Shown here: positions 32,006-40,848 of the stretch, piece after piece
Layout: every line of letters begins with the position of its first letter
Position numbering within the stretch: the stretch's first letter is position 1
Assembly: GCA_027487905.1 (NCBI GenBank)
Contig: JAIYCR010000070.1
Location: forward strand, 1 to 64,000
DNA length: 64,000 nucleotides
Source: Rubrivivax sp.
GTDB taxonomy: Bacteria; Pseudomonadota; Gammaproteobacteria; Burkholderiales; Burkholderiaceae_C
Reading direction: 5' to 3'
Program-made: the position numbers and the translations under genes
The notes under the pieces: model-generated
Databases searched by the model: none
Seen by the model: the letters and a program-made list of their open reading frames with translations, nothing else
What the model was told of the DNA's origin: nothing

Positions 32006-32329
32006 ATGCCTACCGTCCATGTGCAAAGGTCCGACGGCAGCACGCAGGTGCTCCAAGTGCCCCTGGGCAGCAGCATCATGAGAGCCGCGGTGGATGCCGG
32101 TGTGAGCGGCATCATCGGCGAGTGCGGCGGCGCGGCAATGTGCGGCACCTGCCATGTCTTCATCGACCCTGCCTGGGCCGACCGGCTGCCGCCTCCAAGC
32201 CTCAATGAGGACGACCTGCTCGAAGGCACCGCGGTCGAGCGCCGGCCGACCAGCCGGCTGAGCTGCCAGCTGCGCATGACCGAAGCGCTTGACGGCCTGC
32301 GCTTGTCGCTGCCGGACTTTCAGCGCTAG
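32006..32329 (+). CDS. [2Fe-2S] ferredoxin, P450 partner
   Basis: This 107-residue adrenodoxin or putidaredoxin-type ferredoxin binds one [2Fe-2S] cluster through Cys40, Cys46, Cys49 and Cys87 (GECGGAAMCGTCHVF and LSCQLR). N- and C-terminal segments are typical, with SIMRAAVDAGVSGIIGEC and RRPTSRLSCQLRMTEALDGL. The ATG at 32006 follows a GGAGG site. It sits directly behind the P450 gene, as the palustrisredoxin gene does for CYP199A2. No ferredoxin reductase gene is in this operon, so reduction must come from elsewhere. Confidence 0.95.
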   Translation: MPTVHVQRSDGSTQVLQVPLGSSIMRAAVDAGVSGIIGECGGAAMCGTCHVFIDPAWADRLPPPSLNEDDLLEGTAVERRPTSRLSCQLRMTEALDGLRLSLPDFQR

Positions 32330-32367
32330 GAGAGGGACAACCGTCGCACGCCGCTAAGCTTCGCCGC

Positions 32368-33078
32368 ATGACGGCCAAAAGTCGAAAGCCTTCCTCGGCG
32401 GTGTCCCCGCGCGGACGCGGTGCGCGCGATTCGGTTCGGCCCACGCCGGGGGGGCCGGTGCTGGATCTCGATCGCTATGTTCCCGGCCTGCTGACACTGA
32501 TCGCCAGCAACCTGTCCGGCCGGGCGTCCTCGGCCTATCTGGCCCTGTATGCAGTGGGCATCGAGACCTGGCGCGTGATGGTGATGCTCGCGATCGAGGA
32601 GCGGGTGACCGCGCAGCGCATGGTGCAGCTGCTGGACGCCGACAAGGGCGCCATCAGTCGCACCTTCAAGGCGATGCACCGCGACGGCCTGCTCAGCTTC
32701 GAGGAGGACGGCGACGCGGCCGGCCGGCGGGCCCGGCATGCCGTGTTCACGCCTGCGGGCCGGGCCCTGCACGACCGCATCATCCGCTTCGCCTGCCTGC
32801 GCGAGCAGGTCGCACTGTCGGTGCTGGGAGACGACGAGGTCCAGGTGCTGCGCGACCTGCTTCGCCGGGTGTACCGAAACCTCGATGAGGTCGAGCGCGC
32901 GTCACAGGCCTTCATCCGCGAGGAACGCCAGGCGCTGGGCATGGCCCCTGACGCGCCGGCACTGCGCCGACGCGGGTCGAACGCGGCTCGGGCTGCTGCG
33001 GCCGCGACCCTCGCGTCGACCACAGGCCCCCAATCCACGTCCAAACCCAGATCGCGAGGGCGCACCCATGCCGTCTGA
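32368..33078 (+). CDS. MarR family regulator
   Basis: This 236-residue protein has a MarR winged helix at about 55-165: IETWRVMVMLAIEERVTAQR, LDADKGAISRTFKAMHRDGL and the wing FEEDGDAAGRRARHAVFTPA. The N-terminal 30 residues are Pro/Arg-rich, and the C-terminal 40 are disordered and Ala/Ser/Thr-rich. Length is above the family norm of about 150 because of these tails. MarR proteins often sense aromatic acids. It lies between the ferredoxin and a GntR regulator in the same operon, so it may control this operon in response to substrate or product. Confidence 0.9.
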   Translation: MTAKSRKPSSAVSPRGRGARDSVRPTPGGPVLDLDRYVPGLLTLIASNLSGRASSAYLALYAVGIETWRVMVMLAIEERVTAQRMVQLLDADKGAISRTFKAMHRDGLLSFEEDGDAAGRRARHAVFTPAGRALHDRIIRFACLREQVALSVLGDDEVQVLRDLLRRVYRNLDEVERASQAFIREERQALGMAPDAPALRRRGSNAARAAAAATLASTTGPQSTSKPRSRGRTHAV

Positions 33079-33823
33079 CAAGGCCACGGTGCCCGAGGGC
33101 CGCGAGAGCGGCTCGGCCAGTGTCATCGCCGGCATCGTCGAATACCTCCGCGAGCGACGCCTGCAGCCGGGCGACCGCCTGCCGTCCGAGCGCGATCTCG
33201 CCGAGCGGCTGGGTGCCGGACGCAACGCCGTGAGGGAGGCACTGGCCACCCTGGTCACGCTGCGCATGGTGGAGTCGCGCCCGAACTCGGGCATCTACCT
33301 GCGACACCTTTCCCGCGACAGCAGCTTCGAGGCGATGGTCATGCTCGCCGACATGGGCGCGACGCCCACGCCGACCGAAGTGGCCGAGACGATGGAAGTC
33401 CGAGCCCACCTGGAAGCCTTGTCCGCGCGGCTCGCGTGCGAGCGCCGCAGCGACGACGACCTGCGGCGCCTCGATGCGATCCTCGCCCGCACCGACGAAG
33501 TGCTCGCCGCAGGCGGCAACATGGCCGAGGTGGACACCGAATTCCACATCGCACTGGTCGACGCCACGCAGAACTCGGTGCTGGTCCGGGTGATGAACGC
33601 GTTCTACCGGTTCACGGCCCGCCGTCGCGAGATGCTGTTCGCCGACCGGGCACAGGCGCTGGCCTCCGCCAGGGATCACCGCAGGCTCGCAGCCCACGTC
33701 CGCGACCGGGATGCAGACAAGGCTGAACGGCTCATCCTGCGTCACATGAGCCGGGCGCGCAGCTACTGGTCGGAGGTCCTGGGCCAGGGTGAGGCGCGTT
33801 CGCCGGTCACTCGGCGGGGGTGA
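33068..33823 (+). CDS. GntR family regulator, FadR/FCD type (copy 1)
   Basis: This 251-residue repressor has an N-terminal HTH (REPGDRLPSERDLAERLG-type; here LQPGDRLPSERDLAERLGAG with NAVREALATLVTLRMVESRP) and an FCD domain (about 90-235) with DTEFHIALVDATQNSVLVRV carrying likely metal and ligand residues. The ATG at 33068 lies 11 bases inside the end of the MarR gene, so translation is coupled. Its end overlaps, tail to tail, the end of a second FadR-type gene on the other strand. It is a good candidate to bind the AATTGGTCCYACCA sites near 30.7 kb. Confidence 0.92.
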   Translation: MPSDKATVPEGRESGSASVIAGIVEYLRERRLQPGDRLPSERDLAERLGAGRNAVREALATLVTLRMVESRPNSGIYLRHLSRDSSFEAMVMLADMGATPTPTEVAETMEVRAHLEALSARLACERRSDDDLRRLDAILARTDEVLAAGGNMAEVDTEFHIALVDATQNSVLVRVMNAFYRFTARRREMLFADRAQALASARDHRRLAAHVRDRDADKAERLILRHMSRARSYWSEVLGQGEARSPVTRRG

Positions 33824-34619
33824 GGGTGTTCCAGCGCGCCAGATACTGCCGGTGAAGGCGGCGCAGGTGGCGTGCCATCTCCTGGACGGCCGCATCGGCT
33901 TCGCGGCGGCGCAGGTGCCGCATGAATCGTTTGCGCGAGGGCAGGGTGTAGGGGTTCTCGCTCGGACCGATCTTCTCGATGAACAGCCCGAACACGCCCA
34001 TCACGCTTTCCATCGTGATGGCGATGATCGGATTGCGCGTGGACCGCCCGAGGATCACGTGGAACTCGCGGTGCAGCTTCTGCCGGTCGTCGAAGCGGCC
34101 GGTCTCGTGGGCCAGCGACGCGGCGGCGATGTTGTCTTCCAGGGCCACGAAATCTTCCTCGGTGGCGCGCACGCAGGCAGCCCGCACGGTGAGCTCGCTC
34201 AGCCAGATGCGGGCGTCGGTCAGCTGTGCGGGTGTGATCGCACCCAGGTGGAAGAGGTCGCTCATGCCGGCCACGATGACCCCGCTGCTGCCCTGGCGGA
34301 CGAATGAGCCGCCGGTCGCGCCCTGCCTCATCTCGATGATGCCGGCGTGTTCGAGCGTGCGCAGCGCCTCGCGCAGGGTGTTGCGGCTGACCTGAAGCCG
34401 CAGCGCCAGTTCGCGTTCGGACGGCAGCCGGTCGCCCGGTCGAAGCCGCCCCTGCGCGACCATCGCACGAATTTCAGCCGTGATGTCGTCGACCGCCCGG
34501 CCGCGTGAGGCGAGGGTGCGCAGCGGATCGCAGGTGGCTTTGGAGGTGGCTTGCACGCGGGCCCGGGGGCCGGGCTCGTCACCCGCCGCGGTGGCGGCAT
34601 CGGCAGGCCCCGGGTTCAA
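33807..34619 (-). CDS. GntR family regulator, FadR/FCD type (copy 2)
   Basis: This 270-residue repressor has an N-terminal tail (1-40), HTH at about 42-110 (RLRPGDRLPSERELALRLQV with SRNTLREALRTLEHAGIIE) and an FCD domain containing KLHREFHVILGRSTRNPI. The start is a TTG at 34619 overlapping the TGA of the epoxide hydrolase (TTGA), which supports this choice despite the rare codon. It is the last gene of the ten-kilobase minus-strand operon that begins with aldehyde dehydrogenase. The operator-like palindrome before that operon is its likely site. Its stop overlaps the opposite GntR gene by 17 bases. Confidence 0.92.
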   Translation of the reverse strand: MNPGPADAATAAGDEPGPRARVQATSKATCDPLRTLASRGRAVDDITAEIRAMVAQGRLRPGDRLPSERELALRLQVSRNTLREALRTLEHAGIIEMRQGATGGSFVRQGSSGVIVAGMSDLFHLGAITPAQLTDARIWLSELTVRAACVRATEEDFVALEDNIAAASLAHETGRFDDRQKLHREFHVILGRSTRNPIIAITMESVMGVFGLFIEKIGPSENPYTLPSRKRFMRHLRRREADAAVQEMARHLRRLHRQYLARWNTLTPAE

Positions 34620-35770
34620 GGCTTCACCTGCGCGAAGAAGGCTTGCACGTCCCGGCAGAAGGACTCGGGTTCTTCGAGGGCGGCGAAATGGCCCCCGCTG
34701 GGCATGACGGTCCAGCGCTGCACGTCATAGGCTCTGTGTGCCACCGCTCGCGGCGGGTAGGGAATGAACTCGGCCGGGAAGCAGGCCACGCCGGTGGGAA
34801 CCTCCACCCGAGGCACGCCAGCCCCCGGGGGGCTCTCCTCGGCGCGGCCGCGGTACATCCACAGTGCCGGGCCGACGGCATCGTTGACCAGATAGAGCAT
34901 GAGGTTGGTGATCAGCAGGTCCGGCGAGAAGCGGGAATGGATGTCGCCCCCAGTGTCTCCCCAGGTGCGGAATTTCTCGCACACCCAGGCCGCGAAGCCC
35001 AGCGGACTGTCGGCCAGTGCCAGCGCCAGCGTCTGCGGCTTGGTGCTCTGCACGGCCATGTAGCCCATCTCGGACGCCCGCACCTGGGCGACCCGTGCAT
35101 GGTAGGCCTGCTCGTCGGCGTCGGGCTGCTGCGATGGCGTGAACACCCAGCTCGGCAGCATGTTCAGGTGGATGGCGCGGGTCACGTCCGCATGGTCGAT
35201 GCCCAGCCAGCTGGTCACGGCGGCACCCCAGTCGCCGCCCTGGGCGAAGAAGGCCGGATAGCCCAGCACCTCCACCATCAGGCGCCGCCAGAGCATGGCG
35301 ACACGCCGCGGACCGATCGGCCGGGCGGGCCTTCCGGAAAAGCCATAGCCTGGCAGCGACGGAATGACCAGGTCGAAGCCGTCCTCGGCCTGCCCGCCGT
35401 GGCGCTGCGGATGGGCGAGCCGGTCGATGCAGCCCAGGAACTCCAGCACCGATCCGGGCCAACCGTGGGTCAACAGCAGCGGGCGGGCTTGGCTGGCCGA
35501 ACCCTTGACCCAGTAGAAATGGACGTCCTGGGCGTCCACCGTGGCCCGGAACTGAGGCCATCGATTGAGCTCGCGCTCGGCTGCGCGCCAGTCGTAGGAC
35601 TCGGTCCAGTGCCGCACCAGAGCGCTCAGCCAGCCTGCGTCGGTGCCATAGATCCAGCCGGCGTCGTCGTCGGGCATCGGCGCCCAGTGCGCCTGTTGCA
35701 GCCGTTGGCGGATGCGGTCGAGCACCCGATCGTCGACGCGGACCTCGAAGGGCCTCACCGCTGTCTGCAT
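34616..35770 (-). CDS. Epoxide hydrolase (microsomal type)
   Basis: This 384-residue alpha/beta hydrolase has the epoxide-hydrolase N-terminal domain (about 1-110, VRPFEVRVDDRVLDRIRQRL and WRAAERELNRWPQFRA), the oxyanion motif LLLTHGWPGSVLEF, the nucleophile Asp in AQGGDWGAAVTSWLG and the catalytic His in MPSGGHFAALEEPE. It opens epoxides to diols with water. No signal peptide is visible. It lies 19 bases after the GMC oxidoreductase gene. In an aromatic cluster it could process an epoxide of an alkenyl side chain or an arene oxide. Confidence 0.94.
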   Translation of the reverse strand: MQTAVRPFEVRVDDRVLDRIRQRLQQAHWAPMPDDDAGWIYGTDAGWLSALVRHWTESYDWRAAERELNRWPQFRATVDAQDVHFYWVKGSASQARPLLLTHGWPGSVLEFLGCIDRLAHPQRHGGQAEDGFDLVIPSLPGYGFSGRPARPIGPRRVAMLWRRLMVEVLGYPAFFAQGGDWGAAVTSWLGIDHADVTRAIHLNMLPSWVFTPSQQPDADEQAYHARVAQVRASEMGYMAVQSTKPQTLALALADSPLGFAAWVCEKFRTWGDTGGDIHSRFSPDLLITNLMLYLVNDAVGPALWMYRGRAEESPPGAGVPRVEVPTGVACFPAEFIPYPPRAVAHRAYDVQRWTVMPSGGHFAALEEPESFCRDVQAFFAQVKP

Positions 35771-35789
35771 GGGATGGAGTCTGCGGCGC

Positions 35790-37448
35790 TCAGGCCTCGG
35801 CCAGGGCCGCGGCGGCTGCCCTGCGCTCGGTGGCCAAGGGTGACGGTCCCTCGGCGAGGAAGGCGGCCAGGCGCTCGCCGATCATCATCGCCGGCGCGCT
35901 GGTGTTGCCACCGATGATGTCCGGCATGATGGACGCGTCGGCGACCCGCAGGCGTGGCACGCCGTGCACCCGAAGCCGGGCGTCCACGACGGCGAAGGCG
36001 TCCTCGGCGGGCCCCATCTTGCAGGTGCCCACCGGGTGATAGACGGTGGACAGGGTGTTGCGGATGACCTGCTCCAGGGCCTCGTCGGACTGGCGCTCGA
36101 CGCCGGGGGTGCGTTCCTCGCCCAGGGCCGACGCGATCGGTGCCATCGACAGGATGCGGCGCGCTTCGCGCACGCCTGCGATGAGCGTGCGCACCTCGGC
36201 TGGGTCTTCCAGGAACGCCGGGTGCAGCACCGGCGCATCGCCGGCGCTGGACGACGCCAGGCTCAGGAAGCCGCGGCTCGAAGGCCGCAGCAGCGAGACC
36301 ATCAGCATGATGCCGTGCTCGCGTGGAATGGCCCTGGCCGTGCCCTTCAGTCCGGCGAGCAAGGTCAGCTGCACATCCGGTCGGTCCAGCCCGGCGCGGG
36401 TGCGCAGGAAGCCACCGCCCTCCGCCGCGTTCGAGCTCAGCATGCCGCTTCGGCTGAAGAGGTACTGCAGGGGGCTGGCCAGCACCCGCGGCATCGACTG
36501 CCAGGACAGCGCATAGGCCGTGGCACTGCGATCCATGATCGCCATCGGCACCGACGGGTGGTCCTGCAGGTTGCGGCCCACGCCGGGCAGGGCGTGCTGC
36601 ACCCGGACGCCGTGGGGTTCGAGCTGTCCGGGGTCGCCGATGCCCGAGAGCATCAGCAGCTGGGGCGTGTTGATGGCGCCGCCGCAGAGGATGACCTCGC
36701 AAGCAGCGTCCAGGCGCTCGCGCCGACCCTGCCGCACCACGGTGACGCCGGTGGCCGCGCCGCCGGCCAGCGTCACGCTCTCGACCATGCAGTCGGTCAG
36801 GACCGTCAGGTTGCGCCGACCCATGACCGGGTGCAGGAAGGCCCGCGAACTGGAAAGCCGCGTGCCCTGGCGCTGGTTCACGTCCCACACGCCGAAGCCG
36901 TCCTGCTCGGGTCCGTTGAAGTCGTCCGTGGCGCGATGCCCGGCCGCCTGCGCGGCCTGCACGAAGGCGCGGGTCAGCGGGTTCACGCTGCGCGGCTGCT
37001 GGACATCGAGTTCGCCGTCCCGGCCATGAAGACCGCAGTCGCCCCACAGCCGGCGTTCGTGGCGCTTGAAGAAGGGAAGCACGCCCTCGTAGCCCCATCC
37101 CGGGTTGCCCGCCGCTGCCCAGGCGTCGTAGTCGCTTCGGTGGCCGCGGATGTAGACGCCGCCGTTGACCGAGCTGCACCCGCCCAGCAGCTTGCCGCGC
37201 GGGCACGGAATGGGGCGGCTGCCCACGCCCCGGCCCCCGGTGAAGCTGTACTGCCAGTTGTAGCGGGCGTGCGGCAGCAGGAACACGTTGCCGATCGGCA
37301 GCGTGGCCTTCACATTGGTGGGAAAGCCCAGATCGGACGGGCCTGCCTCCAGCAGGGCCACCTTCAGATCCGGATTCGCCGACAGCCGGTTGGCGATCAC
37401 GCAGCCGGCGGATCCGCCGCCGACGATGATGTAGTCGAAGCCTTGCAT
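35790..37448 (-). CDS. GMC family FAD oxidoreductase
   Basis: This 552-residue flavoprotein resembles choline or alcohol dehydrogenases of the glucose-methanol-choline family. The FAD motif is DYIIVGGGSAGCVIANRLSA at the N-terminus, followed by GGCSSVNGGVYIRGHRSDYD, ILCGGAINTPQLLMLSGIGD (GMC signature 2) and GVGRNLQDHPSVPMAI. The active-site His is in VYHPVGTCKMGP and the Asn in GGNTSAPAMMIGE. It is likely cytoplasmic and oxidises a primary alcohol to the aldehyde, which the aldehyde dehydrogenase of the same operon could take to the acid. It sits 25 bases after the last ABC transporter gene. Confidence 0.94.
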   Translation of the reverse strand: MQGFDYIIVGGGSAGCVIANRLSANPDLKVALLEAGPSDLGFPTNVKATLPIGNVFLLPHARYNWQYSFTGGRGVGSRPIPCPRGKLLGGCSSVNGGVYIRGHRSDYDAWAAAGNPGWGYEGVLPFFKRHERRLWGDCGLHGRDGELDVQQPRSVNPLTRAFVQAAQAAGHRATDDFNGPEQDGFGVWDVNQRQGTRLSSSRAFLHPVMGRRNLTVLTDCMVESVTLAGGAATGVTVVRQGRRERLDAACEVILCGGAINTPQLLMLSGIGDPGQLEPHGVRVQHALPGVGRNLQDHPSVPMAIMDRSATAYALSWQSMPRVLASPLQYLFSRSGMLSSNAAEGGGFLRTRAGLDRPDVQLTLLAGLKGTARAIPREHGIMLMVSLLRPSSRGFLSLASSSAGDAPVLHPAFLEDPAEVRTLIAGVREARRILSMAPIASALGEERTPGVERQSDEALEQVIRNTLSTVYHPVGTCKMGPAEDAFAVVDARLRVHGVPRLRVADASIMPDIIGGNTSAPAMMIGERLAAFLAEGPSPLATERRAAAAALAEA

Positions 37449-37473
37449 GGAATCGGGTCTCGTTGGGGGGCGC

Positions 37474-38175
37474 TCAGACGCCCAGGTGCTCTTCCAGCAC
37501 GTCGGGGCGCTGGCGCAATTCGGCCGAGGTGCTGCGCACGGCGGCAGTTCCTCGGCCCATGACGATGACCTCGTCGCAGGTGTCGAACACGGTCTCCAGC
37601 CGCTGATCGACGACGATGGCGGTCACACCGCTCGAACGCAGGCGCTGCAGCAGGTCGACCACTTCGTCGACGATCTTCGGGGCGAGGCCCTCGGTGGGCT
37701 CGTCCAGCAGCAGCAGTCGCGGCTGGCACAGCAGTGCCCGGGCGATGGCCAGCATCTGCTGCTCGCCGCCGGACAGGCCGCCGCCGGGGGCGCGCGCCCG
37801 CTCGGCCAGCCGCGGAAACATCGCCAGCACGTCGCCCACGCCCCAGCGCTGGGGCTTGCCCCGGTTCAGGCGTGCTGCGAGCTGCAGGTTCTCGGTGACC
37901 GACAGGCTGCGGAAGATGCCCTTGCGGTCGAGCACCAGGGCGACGCCCGAGCGTGCGATTTCCGGTGTGCCCCAGCGGGTGATGTCCTGGCCACCGAGTG
38001 CGATGGCGCCTGCCGTGGGCCGCACCGGCCCGGCGATGGCCTTGAGCAGGGTGGTCTTGCCCACGCCGTTGCGACCCAGGATGCCCAGGAAGTCGCCCTG
38101 CTTCACCGAAAGGCTCATGTCCTCCAGCACGGCGAACTGGGAATAGCCGGCGAAGAGCCCGGTGACCTCAAGCAC
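37474..38175 (-). CDS. LIV-type ABC importer, LivF-like ATPase
   Basis: This 233-residue ATP-binding subunit of a branched-chain-amino-acid-type importer has Walker A LGRNGVGKTTLL, the signature LSGGEQQMLAIARAL, Walker B LLLLDEPTEGLAP and the LivF-like C-terminus. It works with the LivG-like ATPase encoded upstream, whose end it overlaps by 8 bases, at the cytoplasmic face of the permease pair. In aromatic clusters such LIV-type systems import aromatic acids as well as amino acids, so the substrate here is more likely the cluster's growth substrate. Confidence 0.95.
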   Translation of the reverse strand: MLEVTGLFAGYSQFAVLEDMSLSVKQGDFLGILGRNGVGKTTLLKAIAGPVRPTAGAIALGGQDITRWGTPEIARSGVALVLDRKGIFRSLSVTENLQLAARLNRGKPQRWGVGDVLAMFPRLAERARAPGGGLSGGEQQMLAIARALLCQPRLLLLDEPTEGLAPKIVDEVVDLLQRLRSSGVTAIVVDQRLETVFDTCDEVIVMGRGTAAVRSTSAELRQRPDVLEEHLGV

Positions 38176-38923
38176 GATGGGCTCCCTTCAGATAGGCGCT
38201 CTGCACCCGCGAATCGGCCTTGATCTGCGCCGGCGTTCCGTCGGAGATGATGCTGCCGCGTTCCAGCACGACCACCCGGTGCGCGACGCTGTCGACCACG
38301 CTCAGGTCGTGCTCGACGATGACCACCGTCAAGCCCTGCAGCAGTTCGGTCATCAGCTCGATGATGACGGCCGTCTCCGAGTGGCTCATGCCGGCCGTGG
38401 GTTCGTCCAGCAGCACGATCTTCGGCTCCATCGCCAGCGTGATGGCCAGCTCGAGCTGTCGCTGCTCGCCGTAGGACAGTTCGCTGGCCATGGCGTCGCC
38501 ACGGCGCTGGATGTTCACCCGGCGCAACCAGTGCGCAGCCCTGTCGTTGAGCACGGCATCCGAGTCGGCACGCCTCCACAAGCTCCAGTTGCGCCGCCCC
38601 TCTCGGTGCTGCACGCCCAGGCGCACGTTCTCCAGCAGGGAAAGTCTCGGAAAGATGTTGGTCTTCTGGAAGCTGCGGCCCACGCCAAGCGACGCACGCC
38701 GCAGGGCCGACGCGTGGCTGACGTCGTGGCCGCCCAGCACGATGCGCCCGGCACTCAGCGCCAGCCGGCCGCTGATCAGGTTGAGCAGCGTCGTCTTGCC
38801 CGCCCCGTTGGGTCCGAGCAGCGCACAGCGCTGCGCCAGCGGGACGCTCAGGTCCACGCCGTCCACTGCGGTGAAGTCCCCGAAGCGCTTGCTCACGCCG
38901 GTGAGTTCGATGGCATCGCTCAT
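38168..38923 (-). CDS. LIV-type ABC importer, LivG-like ATPase
   Basis: This 251-residue ATPase has Walker A LLGPNGAGKTTLLNLISG, the signature ELSYGEQRQLELAITLAM, Walker B IVLLDEPTAGMSH and the switch His in VVIVEHDLSVVDSV. The LivG branch is shown by its longer helical insert (about 95-150). The ATG at 38923 overlaps the stop of the LivM-like gene (ATGA), and the frame beyond it overlaps that gene without similarity. Note the signature reads LSYGE instead of LSGGE, as in many LivG proteins. Confidence 0.95.
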   Translation of the reverse strand: MSDAIELTGVSKRFGDFTAVDGVDLSVPLAQRCALLGPNGAGKTTLLNLISGRLALSAGRIVLGGHDVSHASALRRASLGVGRSFQKTNIFPRLSLLENVRLGVQHREGRRNWSLWRRADSDAVLNDRAAHWLRRVNIQRRGDAMASELSYGEQRQLELAITLAMEPKIVLLDEPTAGMSHSETAVIIELMTELLQGLTVVIVEHDLSVVDSVAHRVVVLERGSIISDGTPAQIKADSRVQSAYLKGAHRA

Positions 38924-39966
38924 GCCTTGTCCTCCGGGTCCGCCCGCCGCGGGACGGGCCCGCCGCGCGCCGCCTGACCAGAAGGGATGCGGCCGGGAGT
39001 CAGCCGGCCCAGGCGGTCGCGCACGATCTGCACCAGCCCCTGGGGTGCGAACATCACCAGCACGATGAAGGTCAGGCCCACGAAGAGGCGCCAGTGGTCG
39101 GTGTAGCCCACCGCCAGATGGGACACGCCGACGAAGAGCACCGCACCGACGATGGGGCCGAGCAGCGTGGCGGTGCCGCCGAGGATGACCATCAGGATGG
39201 CCTCGCCCGACACCGTCCAGAACAGCGCGCCCGGACCGACGAAGCCGAACAAGGCGGCGTTCAGGTAGCCGGCGATGCCGCCGATGGCGCCCGAGATGAC
39301 GAAGCCGGCCAGCTTGTAGCGCTGCGTGTCGTAGCCCAGCACGGTCATGCGCTCCTCGTTCTCGCGGATGCCGGCGAACACCGCTCCCAGGCGGGAGCGC
39401 GACAGCCGGTGCACGAAGGCGACCACCCCGACGAAGACCGCCAGCACCAGCAGGAAGTAGCCGGCGTCCGTGTTCAGGTTCAGGCCCGTCGACTCGGTGA
39501 GGATGGCCGGCAGGCGCGGGCGCGGCACGCCGCTCAGTCCGTTCACGCCCCCTGTCCACCGGTCATCGGCCACGACCAGCACGTACAGCAGTTGGGCGAA
39601 GGTCAGCGTGATCATCGTGAAGGCGATCTCCCGCGTCTTCAGGGCGATCCAGCCGAAGATGCCTGCGATGGCCGCGGTGGCCAGCACCGTGAGCACCAGC
39701 GATGGCAGCAGCGACGGCGTGAGCTTCATCAGCAAGAGCGCACCCAGATAACCACCCAGGCCGAAGAAGGCGCTGAAGCCGAAGTTCACCAGCCCGAGCA
39801 GACCGATCTGGACATACAGCCCCACCGCCATGATCGCGAAGACCAGGATGTCGGCGGTGAACTCGGTGCCCGAGCCCTTGGAGAAGACCGGCACGCACAG
39901 CAGGGCTCCCAGGGTGAGCAGCAAGAGGCCGGTGCGCAACCGGCGTACGCTCGAGTTCGCGTTCAT
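38920..39966 (-). CDS. LIV-type ABC importer, LivM-like permease
   Basis: This 348-residue membrane protein has about eight to ten helices. The family segments are VQIGLLGLVNFGFSAFFGLG near residue 55, IALKTREIAFTMITLTFAQL, SRLGAVFAGIRENEERMTVL (the cytoplasmic coupling loop), and LGPIVGAVLFVGV. It forms the channel with the LivH-like protein; both genes overlap by ATGA (39963-39966). The C-terminal 35 residues are Gly/Arg-rich and probably disordered. The motif content is normal for the family. Confidence 0.94.
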   Translation of the reverse strand: MNANSSVRRLRTGLLLLTLGALLCVPVFSKGSGTEFTADILVFAIMAVGLYVQIGLLGLVNFGFSAFFGLGGYLGALLLMKLTPSLLPSLVLTVLATAAIAGIFGWIALKTREIAFTMITLTFAQLLYVLVVADDRWTGGVNGLSGVPRPRLPAILTESTGLNLNTDAGYFLLVLAVFVGVVAFVHRLSRSRLGAVFAGIRENEERMTVLGYDTQRYKLAGFVISGAIGGIAGYLNAALFGFVGPGALFWTVSGEAILMVILGGTATLLGPIVGAVLFVGVSHLAVGYTDHWRLFVGLTFIVLVMFAPQGLVQIVRDRLGRLTPGRIPSGQAARGGPVPRRADPEDKA

Positions 39967-40835
39967 GTTCCTTCTGCCTTGCCGAGCAGCCCGTGCGGGC
40001 GCAGCAGCAGCACCGCGGTGAGCACCGCATACATCACCGCCGGCGCATAGCCGGCCACGAAGACCTGGCCCAGCGTCAGCGCATAGCCGATCAGCAGGCT
40101 GGCCAGCAGCGAGCCGAGCACCGAGCCCAACCCGCCGATGACCACGACCACCAGGCAGGACACCAGCACCTCGTCGCCCATGCCCGGAAACGCGTTGACG
40201 ATGGGGATGGCGACGTAGCCTGCGGCACCGGCCAATCCGGCGCCGGCGAGAAAGACGATGCTGAACACCGAGGTCACTCGCATGCCCAGCAGCTCGGAGG
40301 CCTCGCGGTCATCCACCGCGGCGCGCACCGCCGTGCCCAGCGGCGTGCGCACCAGGCCGAGGAAAAGGGCCGCGCTGACGGCCACGGCGAAAGCCACCAG
40401 GAACAGCCGGTAGGACTCCAGGCTCGCGCCGAGGAAGTCGTAGGAGTGGCTCAGCCAGGACGGGCGGGGGAGGCTTCTGATCTCGCCGCCCCAGATGATG
40501 CGCACCAGCTCGTCGAAGACGAAGATCAACCCGAAGGACACGAGCATCTGCGCGAACGGGCCGCGCGGATACAGGCGCCGGAAGAGCGTCTTCTCCACCA
40601 GCCAACCCACCAGCGCCGCCGACACCACGGCCACCCCCAGCCCCGCGGCGAAGGACCCCGTCCGCTGGGCGACCGTGAGTCCCGCGAAGGCCCCGATCAT
40701 GTAGAAGGAGCCATGCGCCATGTTGACCACGCGCATCAGGCCGAAACTCAGCGTGAGGCCGGCGGAGATGACGAACAGCAGCAAGCCCGCCTGCAGCCCG
40801 TTGACCCCGTATTCGATTGCGCTGGCGAGATTCAT
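39963..40835 (-). CDS. LIV-type ABC importer, LivH-like permease
   Basis: This 290-residue membrane protein has about eight helices. It begins EYGVNGLQAGLLLFVISAGL, then TLSFGLMRVVNMAHGSFYMI, AVRAAVDDREASELLGMRVT (the ATPase-contact loop) and LVVVVIGGLGSVLGSLLASL, all standard for LivH proteins. It pairs with the LivM-like permease. The gene begins 13 bases after the binding-protein gene and overlaps the next one, so the whole importer is one transcript. Confidence 0.95.
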   Translation of the reverse strand: MNLASAIEYGVNGLQAGLLLFVISAGLTLSFGLMRVVNMAHGSFYMIGAFAGLTVAQRTGSFAAGLGVAVVSAALVGWLVEKTLFRRLYPRGPFAQMLVSFGLIFVFDELVRIIWGGEIRSLPRPSWLSHSYDFLGASLESYRLFLVAFAVAVSAALFLGLVRTPLGTAVRAAVDDREASELLGMRVTSVFSIVFLAGAGLAGAAGYVAIPIVNAFPGMGDEVLVSCLVVVVIGGLGSVLGSLLASLLIGYALTLGQVFVAGYAPAVMYAVLTAVLLLRPHGLLGKAEGT

Positions 40836-40848
40836 CCCGGCCGCCCCC

